Source: Lentibacillus halodurans
GTDB lineage: Bacteria; Bacillota; Bacilli; Bacillales; Amphibacillaceae
NCBI RefSeq assembly: GCF_900112045.1
Contig: NZ_FOJW01000013.1
Span: 1-64,000 of the forward strand
DNA: 64,000 nucleotides
Direction of reading: 5' to 3'
Position 1 is the first letter of the stretch. Each line of letters begins with the position of its first letter. This document shows positions 26,591-36,867 of the stretch, piece after piece. Below the pieces are notes generated by a model. That model was not told the DNA's origin and ran no database searches. It was given only the letters and a program-made list of their open reading frames with translations. A program made the position numbers and the translations under genes.

Positions 26591-27117
26591 ACGTATTCCA
26601 TTAACCAGCAATCCCGGTATTGACCTTCATGTAATTCATGTTCGGGGAGAAGCCGCACTTTTTTTAAATCACACTTCAGATAGCACCGAATGGCTCTCTC
26701 ATTCCTAACCTGTGGATCCATCACCACGCGTTCTGCCTGTTCCTGTTCAATTAAGTAACTTGCCATCGAACAGACAAGCAGCGTTCCAAAGCCCCTATTC
26801 CTATATTCAGTTTCACCAATGAATTGATCCATTCCATAAATGACTTCAGTTCCATCATAACCATAAATTCCGCGTGTTTCCTCATCCAGCATGTAAAATT
26901 GAATATAGCCTATATCTACACCACAAAATACGGCAATACATCTGATAACCTTATCATTACGTCCATAAAAATTTTGATTAACCTTTTGTAAATCAAATGG
27001 ATTGTCCCTTCCCTCATAAAATTCAAGTACTGACGGATCAGACAGCCATTTTGCGAGCAGATGGCTATCGTTTTTCTCGAAGTGCCGGACTTTCAAATGA
27101 TCTTGTCGCAAAATCAA
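26584..27117 (-). CDS. GNAT acetyltransferase (AAC(6')-like)
   Basis: 177 residues with the GNAT core: start MILRQDHLKVRHFEKNDSHLL, acetyl-CoA motif EYRNRGFGTLLVCSMASYL (Q/R-x-x-G-x-G/A) and C-terminal NERAIRCYLKCDLKKVRLLP. Closest in layout to aminoglycoside 6'-acetyltransferases and IucB/RimJ-like proteins; resistance is possible but unproven. TTG start with GGGGGATG upstream. Confidence 0.8.
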   Translation of the reverse strand: MILRQDHLKVRHFEKNDSHLLAKWLSDPSVLEFYEGRDNPFDLQKVNQNFYGRNDKVIRCIAVFCGVDIGYIQFYMLDEETRGIYGYDGTEVIYGMDQFIGETEYRNRGFGTLLVCSMASYLIEQEQAERVVMDPQVRNERAIRCYLKCDLKKVRLLPEHELHEGQYRDCWLMEYVK

Positions 27118-27425
27118 TGATTCATCCCCCTTTATTCATACAAAAATCATTTCGGACGTATTCATCATCCTTGCTGACTTGGAGAAGTGTAAATGCAGTG
27201 TAGAATACCAGTATTAACTCTAATTTCGCTTGTTATGGTATGTATTGTTTAACGTTTAAGCCAACAAGGGATGCGATCAAAAAGCTTTTTTAAAAAAACT
27301 GCCCTGCTTGCCTGCTTGCTATTCGATTGCAGGGCGGTTAATTCAACTACATTGGAAGTTTGACGCCCCCAATAAAACGCCAACATTTCATAGAATTGTA
27401 ATAAAGTTCTCTATACACTCAACAC
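27118..27425. other. Intergenic region with a minus-strand terminator
   Basis: 308 bp. No gene seen. Holds the terminator of the PanE-like gene (27291-27338) and the upstream region of the acetyltransferase. Confidence 0.5.
27291..27338 (-). terminator. Terminator of the PanE-like gene
   Basis: Stem CTGCCCTGC (27299-27307) / GCAGGGCGG (27329-27337); read on the minus strand it ends in a run of seven T. Confidence 0.75.
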
Positions 27426-28340
27426 TCACTCTCGCTCGAAAGGCTTAATCAGCCCCAAAACAGCTCTGATATATGGAACTTCCAAACCCGTATTCTCTGC
27501 CAGCCGTACCGCCCCACCCTGCAAATGATCAACCTCAAGACGTAATCCTTTTCTCCGATCCTTGTGCATGGATGATGTGGCCTCAGGATCCAGCGCGTGT
27601 ACATTCTGAATAGCCGATTCAACCTCTTGATCAGGAATCTCCGCACCATATGCTGCTGCCAATGATTGCATTTCACGAAGGATCATCTTAGCAATATGGA
27701 ACGTTTCTGCATGCTCACGGATCGCTCCAATTGGCAGGTTGGCAGCTGTTGTTACGCCAGACAGCGCAGTGATGAACATATATTTTTTCCAGAGTTCTAA
27801 TGAAATATTGTCACTGTATTTGGAAATGAATCCAGCATCTCGGGAAAACTCCTCCAGTCTTCTGCAAATACCTTGCTGTGAGGACTCCAGTGGGCCAAAA
27901 ATTAAATGATGCATATCGCCGGACTGTTCAACATGACCTTTATCGTTCAACGAGGCAAAAATGAATGACAGACCACCGATGACCTTCTCCTTGCCAAGCT
28001 CTTCCTGCAGAACACTGATATGTTCGATACCGTTTAATACCGGCAGTACATAAGCGCCTTTATTCGTTAGGGCCTTTAAATGGGCCAACGTACCGTCTAA
28101 ATGGTAACCCTTTACACTCACCAGCACGAGATCTGCAGACTCAATCTCGCTGGGTTCTGTTGCCACCTGGGGATTTTTTATCTCATAATCCCCTTGAGTG
28201 CTATTTATTTTTAATCCATTCTCTCTAATTTGTGCTGCCCGCTTTTCTCTTACTAAAAATGTCACATCCGATCCCAACTCAATCCAGCGCACCCCAAAGT
28301 ATACACCTAATGCCCCCGCACCTAATATGACAATACGCAA
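27426..28340 (-). CDS. panE: 2-dehydropantoate 2-reductase family protein
   Basis: 304 residues. NADPH-binding GAGALGVYFG at the N-terminus, LVSVKGYHLD, LNGIEH, catalytic Lys in LELWKKYMFITALSGVTT, and the C-terminal helical ApbA domain (KDRRKGLRLEVDHLQGG). Reduces ketopantoate in pantothenate synthesis, though paralogs act on other 2-oxo acids. Start is TTG at 28340 (GGGGAG seven bases upstream), because the longer frame would start before that site. Confidence 0.85.
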   Translation of the reverse strand: MRIVILGAGALGVYFGVRWIELGSDVTFLVREKRAAQIRENGLKINSTQGDYEIKNPQVATEPSEIESADLVLVSVKGYHLDGTLAHLKALTNKGAYVLPVLNGIEHISVLQEELGKEKVIGGLSFIFASLNDKGHVEQSGDMHHLIFGPLESSQQGICRRLEEFSRDAGFISKYSDNISLELWKKYMFITALSGVTTAANLPIGAIREHAETFHIAKMILREMQSLAAAYGAEIPDQEVESAIQNVHALDPEATSSMHKDRRKGLRLEVDHLQGGAVRLAENTGLEVPYIRAVLGLIKPFERE

Positions 28341-28480
28341 AAAATCACTCCCCACAGTTATCATTTTATAATTTTAAGAATACTCTTTATGGTTTAGTTT
28401 GTCTATCGTGATGATTAAGCATGATAGCCTGTCAATCTTAAACCTGAATTGAAATCCGAATTTTAAATTAACCAAATTTA

Positions 28481-28508
28481 TTGACAAAAGTGACATTTTT
28501 GCTATGCT
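28481..28508 (+). promoter_or_regulatory. Promoter of the aminotransferase-serA operon
   Basis: TTGACA (28481-28486), 16-bp spacer, TATGCT (28503-28508), 44 bp before the start codon. Confidence 0.6.
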
Positions 28509-28551
28509 AATTAAATCAAATGAACGTTTTTCATCAGGAAAGGAGAATAGC

Positions 28552-29706
28552 ATGCTGCCTGATCACCAATTTCTTCGCATTCCCGGTCCGAGCCCGATCC
28601 CTCCAAGTGTCCAGCGAGCCATGAATCAGCCGATGATCGGTCATCGTGATCAAGAAACAAAACACTTATTACATAGCATTCAACCAGCTTTAAAGCCTAT
28701 TTTCGGAACAAAGCAGAACGTGCTGATTATGTCCGGAAGCGGTACTGCCAGTTTGGAGTCCGCGGTAGTCAATGCAGTCCATCCTGGTGATAAAGTGCTC
28801 GTTATTGTGACAGGTGCCTTTGGGGATCGCTTTGTTCAAATTTGCGCAGAATATCAGATCGCTATTAATCGCCATGATGTTGAATGGGGAGAAGCCGTGG
28901 AACCGGGAGCAATAAAAGATTATCTTAAAAATCACCCTGGCATTAAGGCTGTGTTCGCTACCTTTTGTGAGACTTCTACCGGGGTCTTGAATCCTATTCA
29001 GGAGTTGGGACAGATTATCCGGCAACATTCCGATGCGTTATTCATCGTTGACGGTGTCTCCTGTGTCGGTGGTGTGGAAGTGAAAATGGATGCGTGGGCT
29101 ATCGATATACTAATCAGTGGCTCGCAAAAGGCGCTGATGCTCCCGCCCGGACTCACGTTTGCTGCCGTGAGTGAACGTGCCTGGAAGGTTATCGAAAAGA
29201 ACGACCGGCCTTCTTTCTATCTTGATTTAACTAAATACCGCGATCAGCTGGAAAATGATACAACACCTTTCACACCTGCAGTATCGCTATTGTTTGGCTT
29301 GAAGCAGATGCTTGAGCTTATCGAACAGGAGGGGCTTGAGGAGGCTTTTGCCAGACACCGGCAAATGATGAACATGACCAGATCTGCTTTCCGTTCACTT
29401 GGAATTCCGCTCTTAACAAGCGATAAGGCCGCTTCTCCCACCACGACAGCCATCAGACCGGACGATTTTGATCCGGATATACTCCGGAACGTGCTCAAAA
29501 AAGAATTCAACCTAACTGTAGCAGGCGGGCAAAAACATTTGAAAAGCAAAATATTCCGGATCGGCCATATGGGCTACTGCTCACCGGCAGATATCCTGCA
29601 AACGATTAGTATCATTGAAGTCGCCTTACGAAAAATCGGCAAGCAGGTTGAGCTCGGAAGCGGAACTCGTGCAGCGCAGGAAATCTTGCTTTCAGGAGGT
29701 TCTTAA
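28552..29706 (+). CDS. Class V (alanine-glyoxylate/serine-pyruvate type) aminotransferase
   Basis: 384 residues, PLP-dependent fold type I. Motifs: [25 protein letters not shown] (phosphate cup), [17 protein letters not shown] and the PLP-binding Lys in [12 protein letters not shown]. In other organisms this family makes or uses phosphoserine, serine or glyoxylate. Translationally joined to serA, whose RBS overlaps this stop codon, so I infer a role as phosphoserine or serine aminotransferase. ATG at 28552 has AAAGGAG upstream. Confidence 0.85.
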   Translation: MLPDHQFLRIPGPSPIPPSVQRAMNQPMIGHRDQETKHLLHSIQPALKPIFGTKQNVLIMSGSGTASLESAVVNAVHPGDKVLVIVTGAFGDRFVQICAEYQIAINRHDVEWGEAVEPGAIKDYLKNHPGIKAVFATFCETSTGVLNPIQELGQIIRQHSDALFIVDGVSCVGGVEVKMDAWAIDILISGSQKALMLPPGLTFAAVSERAWKVIEKNDRPSFYLDLTKYRDQLENDTTPFTPAVSLLFGLKQMLELIEQEGLEEAFARHRQMMNMTRSAFRSLGIPLLTSDKAASPTTTAIRPDDFDPDILRNVLKKEFNLTVAGGQKHLKSKIFRIGHMGYCSPADILQTISIIEVALRKIGKQVELGSGTRAAQEILLSGGS

Positions 29707-29707
29707 A

Positions 29708-31291
29708 ATGTTTAACATATTAATGGCAGATCCAATCAGCCATGAAGGTCTCGATGTTCTCCAAAAGAGCGAATTCGTAACAGTCGTAGGAGATACCGGT
29801 TTAATACCGGAAGAATTAAAAAACCGGATATCGGAATTCGACGCATTGCTGGTACGGAGCCAGACCAAAGTAACACGGGAGATTATTGAGAAAGCGATCA
29901 ATCTGAAAATTATTGGCCGTGCCGGTGTTGGTGTCGATAATATTGATCTTGACGCTGCTACGGAATATGGCATCATTGTCGTTAATGCACCCAACGGCAA
30001 TACCAATTCAGCGGCAGAACATACGATGGCGATGATTATGGCGCTTTCCCGGAAAATTCCCCAGGCTCATTTTGCCTTAAAAAATCACAGGTGGGAGCGC
30101 TCTAAGTATGTTGGCGTTGAATTAAAAAATAAAACACTCGGCATTATAGGACTGGGACGCATCGGTACTGAAGTTGCCTACAGAGCCAAAGGACAGCGAA
30201 TGAATGTCATGGCATACGATCCATTTTTAACCGAGGAAAAAGCAGAAAAAATGGGTGTTGACTATGGTGGGTTTGAGGATGTTTTAAAACAAGCGGATTA
30301 CATTACCGTCCATACCCCACTCCTGAAAGAAACGCGACACATGATCGGCCCTGAAGCTTTCGAAATGATGAAAAACGACGTGCATATCGTCAATTGTGCC
30401 CGCGGCGGGATCATTGATGAAGCGGCGTTGTATGATGCACTTGTTTCTGGAAAAGCAGCGGGTGCAGCCATCGACGTCTTGGAAGAGGAGCCATTTCAGG
30501 ACCATAGACTGTTAGATTTGCCACAAGTGATTGCCACGCCGCATTTAGGTGCCAGCACCGTTGAAGCACAGGAGAATGTAGCCATCGACGTCTGCCAGGA
30601 TGTCCTCAGTCATTTGACAGGTGATCTGGTCAAAAATCCGGTCAACTTGTCGTCCGTGCCGAGTGACATTCTCAGTCAGATCGAACCATACTTCCATTTG
30701 GCTGAAAAACTGGGCCATTTTCTAATCCATTTAACGAAAGATGTCCCGGAAGAAGTGAACATCTATTATTCTGGTAAACTCTCAGACGTGAAAATAGCAC
30801 CAATCACCCGAAATGCTGTAAAAGGACTGCTGCAGCGACACCTCGGAAGCCATGTCAATGACGTTAACGCCCTGTATCTTGCCGAAAAAAAGGACATCAC
30901 CATTCATGAAAATCGCACCTCAACAACAAAAGGGTTCACCAACATGATAACGGTTGAAGTAAAAACTAAATCAGGCGTCCGACGTGTTTCCGGTACGCTG
31001 TTGAATGGACTTGGTGCCCGTATTGTCCGGGTCGATCACTACAGTGTTGATGTGATGCCGGAAGGGCACATCGTTATCATCCACCATCAAGACTTGCCTG
31101 GTGTCATCGGAAAAATGGGGAGCCTTCTGGCCAAGCATGATATTAACATTGCCACCATGCAGGTTGACCGATCTGACATCGGCGGCGATGCCATTATGAT
31201 CCTGACCATTGATAAGTATTTAGAGAAGGATGGTCTGGATGAACTGAAAGAACTGGAGGAAATTACTGACGTGACAGCAGTTGATTTGTAA
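29708..31291 (+). CDS. serA: D-3-phosphoglycerate dehydrogenase
   Basis: 527 residues, the long SerA form: substrate/NAD domains with [18 protein letters not shown]-binding [12 protein letters not shown], catalytic Arg in [10 protein letters not shown] and His in TPHLGAST, then an intervening domain (380-450) and a C-terminal ACT domain ([19 protein letters not shown]) for serine feedback. First step of serine synthesis. ATG at 29708, RBS GGAGG inside the end of the aminotransferase gene. Confidence 0.95.
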   Translation: MFNILMADPISHEGLDVLQKSEFVTVVGDTGLIPEELKNRISEFDALLVRSQTKVTREIIEKAINLKIIGRAGVGVDNIDLDAATEYGIIVVNAPNGNTNSAAEHTMAMIMALSRKIPQAHFALKNHRWERSKYVGVELKNKTLGIIGLGRIGTEVAYRAKGQRMNVMAYDPFLTEEKAEKMGVDYGGFEDVLKQADYITVHTPLLKETRHMIGPEAFEMMKNDVHIVNCARGGIIDEAALYDALVSGKAAGAAIDVLEEEPFQDHRLLDLPQVIATPHLGASTVEAQENVAIDVCQDVLSHLTGDLVKNPVNLSSVPSDILSQIEPYFHLAEKLGHFLIHLTKDVPEEVNIYYSGKLSDVKIAPITRNAVKGLLQRHLGSHVNDVNALYLAEKKDITIHENRTSTTKGFTNMITVEVKTKSGVRRVSGTLLNGLGARIVRVDHYSVDVMPEGHIVIIHHQDLPGVIGKMGSLLAKHDINIATMQVDRSDIGGDAIMILTIDKYLEKDGLDELKELEEITDVTAVDL

Positions 31292-31400
31292 AAAAGCTAT
31301 GAAAAAAAGGTTAAAAAGTTAGCATGCTATGGAAAAATAACAATACCATAAATCCCAACTGACTAAAAAAGAAGACTAAATGAACGTATTTTTAAATCAG

Positions 31401-31435
31401 AAACGCTTGGAAGGCGTATAACCCAAGCGTTTCTT
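31401..31435 (+). terminator. Terminator after serA
   Basis: 10-bp stem AAACGCTTGG (31401-31410) / CCAAGCGTTT (31423-31432), followed by TTCTT; lies 110 bp past the serA stop. Confidence 0.7.
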
Positions 31436-31472
31436 ACGATTTAACTAGGCACCCTTTCATTGAACAGGATTT

Positions 31473-31865
31473 TTACTCAGAAGGGTCGGGTTTTCTTTCC
31501 AATATACTCATATAGTTTTTTCTGTAATAAAACAATAAATAACCAAGCGTGAGGACAAGCATTATTGCTAAGGGAAGCAGTGAATGGTCCAGAAACAAAT
31601 GAAGTAAGAAAATATTGGTGACAACTGGCGATAATATTGCAACGGCTAAAGGGATATATTGATTGATTAGGAGTAAAATGCCACATATGACTTCCAAGGA
31701 TTTTTCTGCTATTAATAGATATTCAAACTCAAATAATACCATTGCATCGGGACTAGTTGCTATAAAGGGGGCAATTCCAAAGATGACAAGATAACCGTTT
31801 ATACCAGCAACCAAAAAAACAATCCCTAAAAATAATCTGCTTATTTGCATAAATGTTTTAGTCAT
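31473..31865 (-). CDS. DoxX-like small membrane protein
   Basis: 130 residues with four membrane helices, beginning MTKTFMQISRLFLGIVFLVAGINGY, the pattern of DoxX/DoxD-like proteins (RLxLGxxFLxAGxxK). Family roles are vague. Start at 31865 with GAGGGCG upstream. Follows the DUF4260 gene closely, so the three genes 31473-32810 may be one transcript. Confidence 0.65.
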   Translation of the reverse strand: MTKTFMQISRLFLGIVFLVAGINGYLVIFGIAPFIATSPDAMVLFEFEYLLIAEKSLEVICGILLLINQYIPLAVAILSPVVTNIFLLHLFLDHSLLPLAIMLVLTLGYLLFYYRKNYMSILERKPDPSE

Positions 31866-31911
31866 CTTCACACGCCCTCTTATATGAACAATTTTCCAAG
31901 CGTTTCTAGCT

Positions 31912-32259
31912 TCACACACGATTTAAATGATTTTCTTTAAAACCGGACGGATACTTAAGACCATAACCAATCATCCTGTCCATACTAATATGGGCAGTCA
32001 TGATCAGTCCTAAAGCCAGCAATATTGAATTCGTCAAGAGAAATCCGAAAAGAACAATGCCAATACTCAAACTATAGGTATGGAATATATTATAAATCCA
32101 AGCACCTGTTTTATGATTGATCAAATAACCCAGCATTGAGAGATCAGGTGCTAGCAGCAATACGAAAAACCAAACCCAGCTGAATTCAAAAAATACATAT
32201 AAGCAAATAGTCAATAATAATACCATGAAGCCTTCGATATGCAACAGCAATTTGTTCAT
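31912..32259 (-). CDS. DUF4260 membrane protein
   Basis: 115 residues, four membrane helices, with the family features DLSMLGYLIN, GAWIYNIFHTY and the C-terminal HISMDRMIGYGLKYPSGFKENHL. Function unknown. Start at MNKLLL (32259); an alternative Met nine codons upstream lies within the phosphatase gene end. Confidence 0.8.
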   Translation of the reverse strand: MNKLLLHIEGFMVLLLTICLYVFFEFSWVWFFVLLLAPDLSMLGYLINHKTGAWIYNIFHTYSLSIGIVLFGFLLTNSILLALGLIMTAHISMDRMIGYGLKYPSGFKENHLNRV

Positions 32260-32264
32260 ACTTA

Positions 32265-32810
32265 TCACCCATTTCCTCTCCATAAATGTTCTACATGCGT
32301 TTCCTTGTGGTTAAAACTGATAAGATAGACATCTGGGTTGGATAAATTCTTCCATTGCTCAAACCCAAAGTCATTCCGAAAATATTTTAACAGCAAAGCC
32401 ATCAAATTTCCGTGCGTAACCATAATCACCTGTTCGTATTCACTCACTATAACATCTTCCACAATGCCGAGTGCACGGTTGATAGCTTCTCTGCTCGACT
32501 CTCCGCCTTCAAAGATCACATCCATATCATCAAACGTTGCTTTCAATTTTTCAAGCCAATCAGGCAAATCTTTGGTACTTAAAATCCTTTCCGACAGACG
32601 CTTATCTTTCTCAATTATAATCTTTTTCTTCTCACTAAGTGGAATGGCGGATTGAAATGCACGCAGATAGGGGCTTGACACGATATAGTCAGCGTCAATA
32701 TCCGAAAAAAATTCAGCTAAATCTTCAGCTTGTCTAAATCCTTTTTCAGTAAGTGATTCCTCTGGGTTTTGCCCTTTGGCTTCACAATGCCTTACAACGT
32801 ATAGTTCTTT
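32265..32810 (-). pseudogene. Histidine-phosphatase-family gene that has lost its start
   Basis: The frame is open from 32810 and reads KELYVVRHCEAKGQNPEESL, i.e. it keeps the catalytic RHxE motif, and ends with the second His in VIMVTHGNL and EHLWRGNG. But the codon before KKELY-like residues is a TAA, and the only ATG/GTG/TTG in frame is the GTG at 32681, after the active site. The sequence just upstream (GGAAGTGGACGCATTAAAAAG) suggests ATG changed to ATT and one A lost. Total length about 180 residues, normal for the family. Inactive, or started from a very rare codon. Confidence 0.6.
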
Positions 32811-32846
32811 TTAATGCGTCCACTTCCAATGAAAAAATTTTGACAT

Positions 32847-33635
32847 TTATCTATCTATCTGTTCTAATACGTTCAAAAGTTCCTTCAGCCTGGATATTTC
32901 ATAAGTCGGCCTGACATCGTTAATATCAGCTGCATGATGATTAATCCAGACAGACGGAATACCAGCTCTCGATGCGCCCAGTATATCCGAATACGGGTTA
33001 TCGCCCACCATGATGACTTCATCCTTCTCAACAGAGAGCAATCCAAGCGCATGATCCATAATAGAAGGATTCGGTTTGCCCTTTCCGAAACCGCCTGATA
33101 TCACAATATGGTCAAAATAAGGTTTTAATCCCGGTGTTATGGCAAGTTTTCTCCACTGCAGGTCGGGTGAACCGTTCGTCAGCATAAGCAGCCGATATTT
33201 ACCTTTTAATGCATTCAACACGTCAAATGTTTCCTCATAAACAAACTGTTTTTTCCCACGTTCGGTCTTAAATACTTCCGCGAGCTCGAAGGCCAGCTGC
33301 GGATTATCAACGCCCGATTCCTGCAATGATATTGTCCAGGCTTTTTTCCGATATTTGGGAGCGATTTCTTTCAACCGATTGAAAGACTCCCCTTCATCGT
33401 CAAATTCGCCCCATAAGCCTTCAAACGGGCTGATGCCAATCATTTCGGTGAAATCATATGTATCATAGGAAGCGAAAAGCTTTTGAGCATTTTTCCGAAT
33501 CCTTTGTTCAAGCGCTTCTGGGTCAACATCCGATTTTTGGGAAGCGATCCCGAAAACCTTTTTAAACGCCTGATCAACACTTTTTTCATCCCAAATCAAT
33601 GTATCATCCAAATCAAACATAATCGCTTTCAACAT
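32847..33635 (-). CDS. HAD-superfamily phosphatase
   Basis: 262 residues with the four HAD motifs: FDLDDTL (nucleophile Asp9, Asp11), LTNGSPD, the Lys in GKGKPNPSIMD, and VGDNPYSDILGA. A helical C1 cap sits between motifs I and II. Substrate unknown; phosphoserine or a sugar phosphate are possibilities given serA nearby, but no residue proves it. ATG start; RBS weak (AAGGTGGT). Confidence 0.85.
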   Translation of the reverse strand: MLKAIMFDLDDTLIWDEKSVDQAFKKVFGIASQKSDVDPEALEQRIRKNAQKLFASYDTYDFTEMIGISPFEGLWGEFDDEGESFNRLKEIAPKYRKKAWTISLQESGVDNPQLAFELAEVFKTERGKKQFVYEETFDVLNALKGKYRLLMLTNGSPDLQWRKLAITPGLKPYFDHIVISGGFGKGKPNPSIMDHALGLLSVEKDEVIMVGDNPYSDILGASRAGIPSVWINHHAADINDVRPTYEISRLKELLNVLEQIDR

Positions 33636-33762
33636 TTATGATGTACCACCTTTTAGCCAATAAAATATAATTATCAAAATGAATGATAGATTAATATTAT
33701 CATTTTGCTTTTAAACAGTATATACTTATTTCAAACACAACGTTACGCAGGGAGTGAGTTCA

Positions 33763-34539
33763 ATGCCGATTAATTTTCATGATAACAATAACCAGAAAAC
33801 CTACACTACGAGAACGGCTGACGCTGGCTGGATAAATGCTGTTACAAAATTAATAGATATCGAAAAAATTGACCATGCTGCCGATATTGGATGTGGCGGC
33901 GGCATTTATTCGAAAGCTCTCGCTGGTATGGGGATTCCAAATATAACTGGATTGGATTTTTCTCAGGCAATGATTGACGGTGCTGAGTCAAATTGCCGAT
34001 ATTACACACAAATTAATTTTCGGATTGGGAATGCAATTCAAACAGGCTTACCTGATCATACATTTGACTTTATACTTGAACGTGCACTAATTCATCATCT
34101 TACTGATTTACAGTCATGCTTTGCAGAAGCCAATCGCATTATGAAGGAAGAGGGGACTATTATTATCCAGGACAGAACCCCAGCAGACTGCCTGCTCAAA
34201 GGAACAAATCATCACATTAGAGGTTATATATTTTCCCTATTTCCTCGTCTGGCGGAACTGGAAATGGCGCGGCGTCATAACAGCAACCAAGTATTTAATG
34301 CTTTAAAAGTATCCGGATTCAAGGATATACAATCATTCAAGATCTGGGAAACCAGAAAAAAATATGCCTCAAAAGAGAAATTGTTCACAGATATCCATTC
34401 CAGAAGTGGCCGGTCCATTTTACACGAATTAAATGATAACGAGTTAGAACAACTTATCCGACATATTGACAAACAGCTTGGCACTGATAATATTATTGAA
34501 CAAGACCGCTGGACAATTTGGAAAGCAACGAAAAAATAA
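33763..34539 (+). CDS. Class I SAM-dependent methyltransferase
   Basis: 258 residues. SAM-binding motif I HAADIGCGGGIYSKALA, post-I NITGLDFSQAMIDGA, and motif IV region FDFILERALIHHL. Substrate unknown; the layout fits UbiE/MenG-like small-molecule methyltransferases. ATG at 33763 with CAGGGAGTG upstream. Monocistronic. Confidence 0.85.
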   Translation: MPINFHDNNNQKTYTTRTADAGWINAVTKLIDIEKIDHAADIGCGGGIYSKALAGMGIPNITGLDFSQAMIDGAESNCRYYTQINFRIGNAIQTGLPDHTFDFILERALIHHLTDLQSCFAEANRIMKEEGTIIIQDRTPADCLLKGTNHHIRGYIFSLFPRLAELEMARRHNSNQVFNALKVSGFKDIQSFKIWETRKKYASKEKLFTDIHSRSGRSILHELNDNELEQLIRHIDKQLGTDNIIEQDRWTIWKATKK

Positions 34540-34713
34540 GGAACGATTCCATAATGGAATACCAAAAGCTTGTTTCGTGCAGGCGTTGACGTCCGGACCT
34601 TTTCGAATAAACGTCCGCAGTGACCCGGTTCAGATAAGCTACCTAAAAAATCATGGCGATCTTGTAATTATTTGCCAATAACCTTGTAAAGGGTTAATTT
34701 TATCTGGGGCCCT

Positions 34714-35127
34714 CTAATCGTAAAATGTCATATGTGGTTTAGCCTCTTTATAATATTCGACCCGGTCCTTTAAAGTTCCTGTATGAAACTCAAACTTATG
34801 GCCGTCAGGATCCGTAAAATAGATCGATTGTTTGTCCCGCTTATCTCTTGGGCGGCCTGTTAAAATATTGACACCAAGGCGCTCCAATTTCGTGTACGTA
34901 TCATCAAATTCTGACTCATCGATGGAGAATGCTGTATGCGTATAAGACTCGTGTATTTCATTCCGAGAGATATCTTTTTCCACATTTAATGCCAGCCACA
35001 GGCCATCCAAATCGAAATAAGCTGTGCTTCTGCCTTTGACCAGCAGTTTGGCCCCAAATACTTCCTGATAGAATTGAATTGATTTTTCCAGTTCTGAAAC
35101 TGAAAACAGCAGATGATTGATTTTCAT
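34714..35127 (-). CDS. fosB: Metallothiol transferase, fosfomycin resistance
   Basis: 137 residues, VOC fold, matching FosB throughout: [62 protein letters not shown] and KPHMTFYD. Metal ligands are His5, the His of YTHTAF and the Glu of HKFEFH. It opens the fosfomycin epoxide by adding bacillithiol. ATG at 35127 with GAAGGAGA upstream. A chromosomal resistance gene typical of Bacillaceae. Confidence 0.93.
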   Translation of the reverse strand: MKINHLLFSVSELEKSIQFYQEVFGAKLLVKGRSTAYFDLDGLWLALNVEKDISRNEIHESYTHTAFSIDESEFDDTYTKLERLGVNILTGRPRDKRDKQSIYFTDPDGHKFEFHTGTLKDRVEYYKEAKPHMTFYD

Positions 35128-35403
35128 CGAAATCTCCTTCCATAAATTCGCACCAATGTCAGCTTTAAATCCTGCCAAACTAGGAATTGATAATGATAGT
35201 CAACAAGTTAACCATTACAGATGGCAGTCCCTTTTTACTAGGATCGAATGTAGGTCCAAATAAACGACATTTTCCAAGAAAAATTATGACATATTCATGC
35301 TGCTTCTTTGATGTCATGAGAAGAGGTTCCATTGATAAAGGTACAAAAGTTCCAGTATGACTCTCAAAGTAGTCACATTTTGTATTAGTTCGAACGGTAT
35401 CGT

Positions 35404-35724
35404 TCAATTAATCAAAACCCAAAACGGCCAAAACAGCCATGACTTAACGAATATCAACAGCAGTGCACCAATGACCAATCCTGACAGCAAAAATCCCATA
35501 TAATGCAACCTATTTTTTATCCGGTTAAACGAATGCGCAATGGCAAGCATAAGGAAAACAAATGTCAATCCGACCGTAAGCTGGCCAATTGAAAATCCGG
35601 CCAAAAAACTGAAAATGTAGTTGCTCAATGCCGCAGCCCAATACATCTGATATCTGCCCATAACAGCAAGTACGACAAATACCAATGTCATCAGCAACAA
35701 GGTATAAGCTATAAATGTCAGCAT
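35404..35724 (-). CDS. Small integral membrane protein, unknown function
   Basis: 106 residues, three or four membrane helices covering nearly the whole chain, with short polar loops (MGRYQMYW; HSFNRIKNRLHYMG). Positive residues place the second loop inside. No family recognised. RBS AGGCGGG before the ATG. Confidence 0.6.
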   Translation of the reverse strand: MLTFIAYTLLLMTLVFVVLAVMGRYQMYWAAALSNYIFSFLAGFSIGQLTVGLTFVFLMLAIAHSFNRIKNRLHYMGFLLSGLVIGALLLIFVKSWLFWPFWVLIN

Positions 35725-35802
35725 ATTTTCCCGCCTTTTTGGATGAATGATGAAATCGGGATGACAGCAGGTGATAACATTTTGGCATTTTTTATCCCAA
35801 TT

Positions 35803-35937
35803 CTAGCGCTTCACGTGATGATATTTTGGCGGTTTACAGTGCTTCCGGTCACTTTGAGTTTTTCTTCCTGCAGCCGCCAAATAACCTAATGCAACAGCAA
35901 TTGCTATAAATACAGCAATCCAGGAACCAGTCTTTAT
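35803..35937 (-). pseudogene. Fragment of a small membrane protein
   Basis: An open frame without a start codon reads KTGSWIAVFIAIAVALGYLAA followed by a basic tail ending KPPKYHHVKR. A hydrophobic helix plus basic tail looks like a small membrane protein, but an in-frame TAA replaces the expected start, next to GGAGATGAAATAA, so one indel may have broken it. Confidence 0.35.
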
Positions 35938-36203
35938 TTATTTCATCTCCAAAATGAATGAATCTTTAACTGATAACCTTTCATTCCAGTTTGATAAATT
36001 AGTGAATTCTATCAAGTCGTCTCGTTCACTTTTTTCTCTTCATCATCAAAATCAGCTGCTGGTTATCTAAACAGATTCCGGCAGTTCCAACCATTTGGAC
36101 ATCATTCCTGCTCCACCTCAGCACTTTGAGCAATAGACTAACCATTATCCAGGCCAGCCAACATGAAAAAGCACAATTCCTCTGGTCACCTGTTTAAAAT
36201 CCC
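35938..36203. other. Gene-free remnant DNA
   Basis: About 270 bp with no open gene. Short minus-strand pieces such as VGTAGICLDNQQLILMMKRKK-like text near 36040-36100 suggest a decayed gene (possibly NUDIX), but not enough remains to name it. Confidence 0.3.
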
Positions 36204-36867
36204 TTACTTTATGATCTCCGCGAAAGCTCTGACTGGAAAGGTTCCAAATTCTTTTATTTTCGGGGGAATAGCATAAAACCAAAACTGCTCATTTGGAATT
36301 TCCTTTAAATTACATAAATGTTCCACTATTGGTATTTCATTTCCTAATAGTATTGTGTGTACTGGTCGGGAATCCCCTGACGTATCATCGATGTTGACTG
36401 AATCAATCCCTACGAGCGCTGCATTATGTTTTGTTAAATATCTTGCAGCCTTTTCTGTTAAATATGGATGGTCCTCAAAATCTTGATCCGTATTCCAGTT
36501 CGATCCCAGCCAGTATTGATTATGACAGCTTTCCCTTCCAACTCCAGGCCATAAAAGGCTCTCTCACTTATTTTTTTGGTTTCTTCATTAACATTCACAA
36601 TTATTCCTTCTAAACCTGCTATTTGATCAATCGATACTTCAGATAAATCTTTTTGCGTTTTCGTACCTATGGAAGGGGACATCGATATAAGTTCCTGTAT
36701 TGGAGACCATTTCTATTTTTCCAATATGAAATTCAGTACCCTTTTCATAATGACTCCGGGATTCTTTTCTACTTAAATAGTCACATATAATCGGAACAGG
36801 AAGCCCTATAAGTTATCATTCCATTTTCAATAGAATGACTTAAATCAATATAAAATTTGTTGTACAT
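36204..36867 (-). pseudogene. Decayed cyclase-family (kynurenine-formamidase-like) gene
   Basis: From ATG 36867: MYNKFYIDLSHSIENGMITY, then in other frames SRSHYEKGTEFHIGKIEM, VSNTGTYIDVPFHR, DLSEVSIDQIAGLEGIIVNV, RAFYGLELEGKAVIINTGWD, HPYLTEKAARYLTKHNAALV, GIDSVNIDDTSGDSRPVHT and a C-terminus PPKIKEFGTFPVRAFAEIIK ending at the TAA at 36204-36206. That is a full-length cyclase-family hydrolase broken by at least three frameshifts. A related intact gene is at 17574-18314. Confidence 0.85.

Noticed and set aside
35180..35407. 75-residue minus-strand ORF overlapping the stop of the small membrane protein gene
   Set aside because: TTG start without an RBS and no recognisable domain. A coupled gene cannot be fully excluded.
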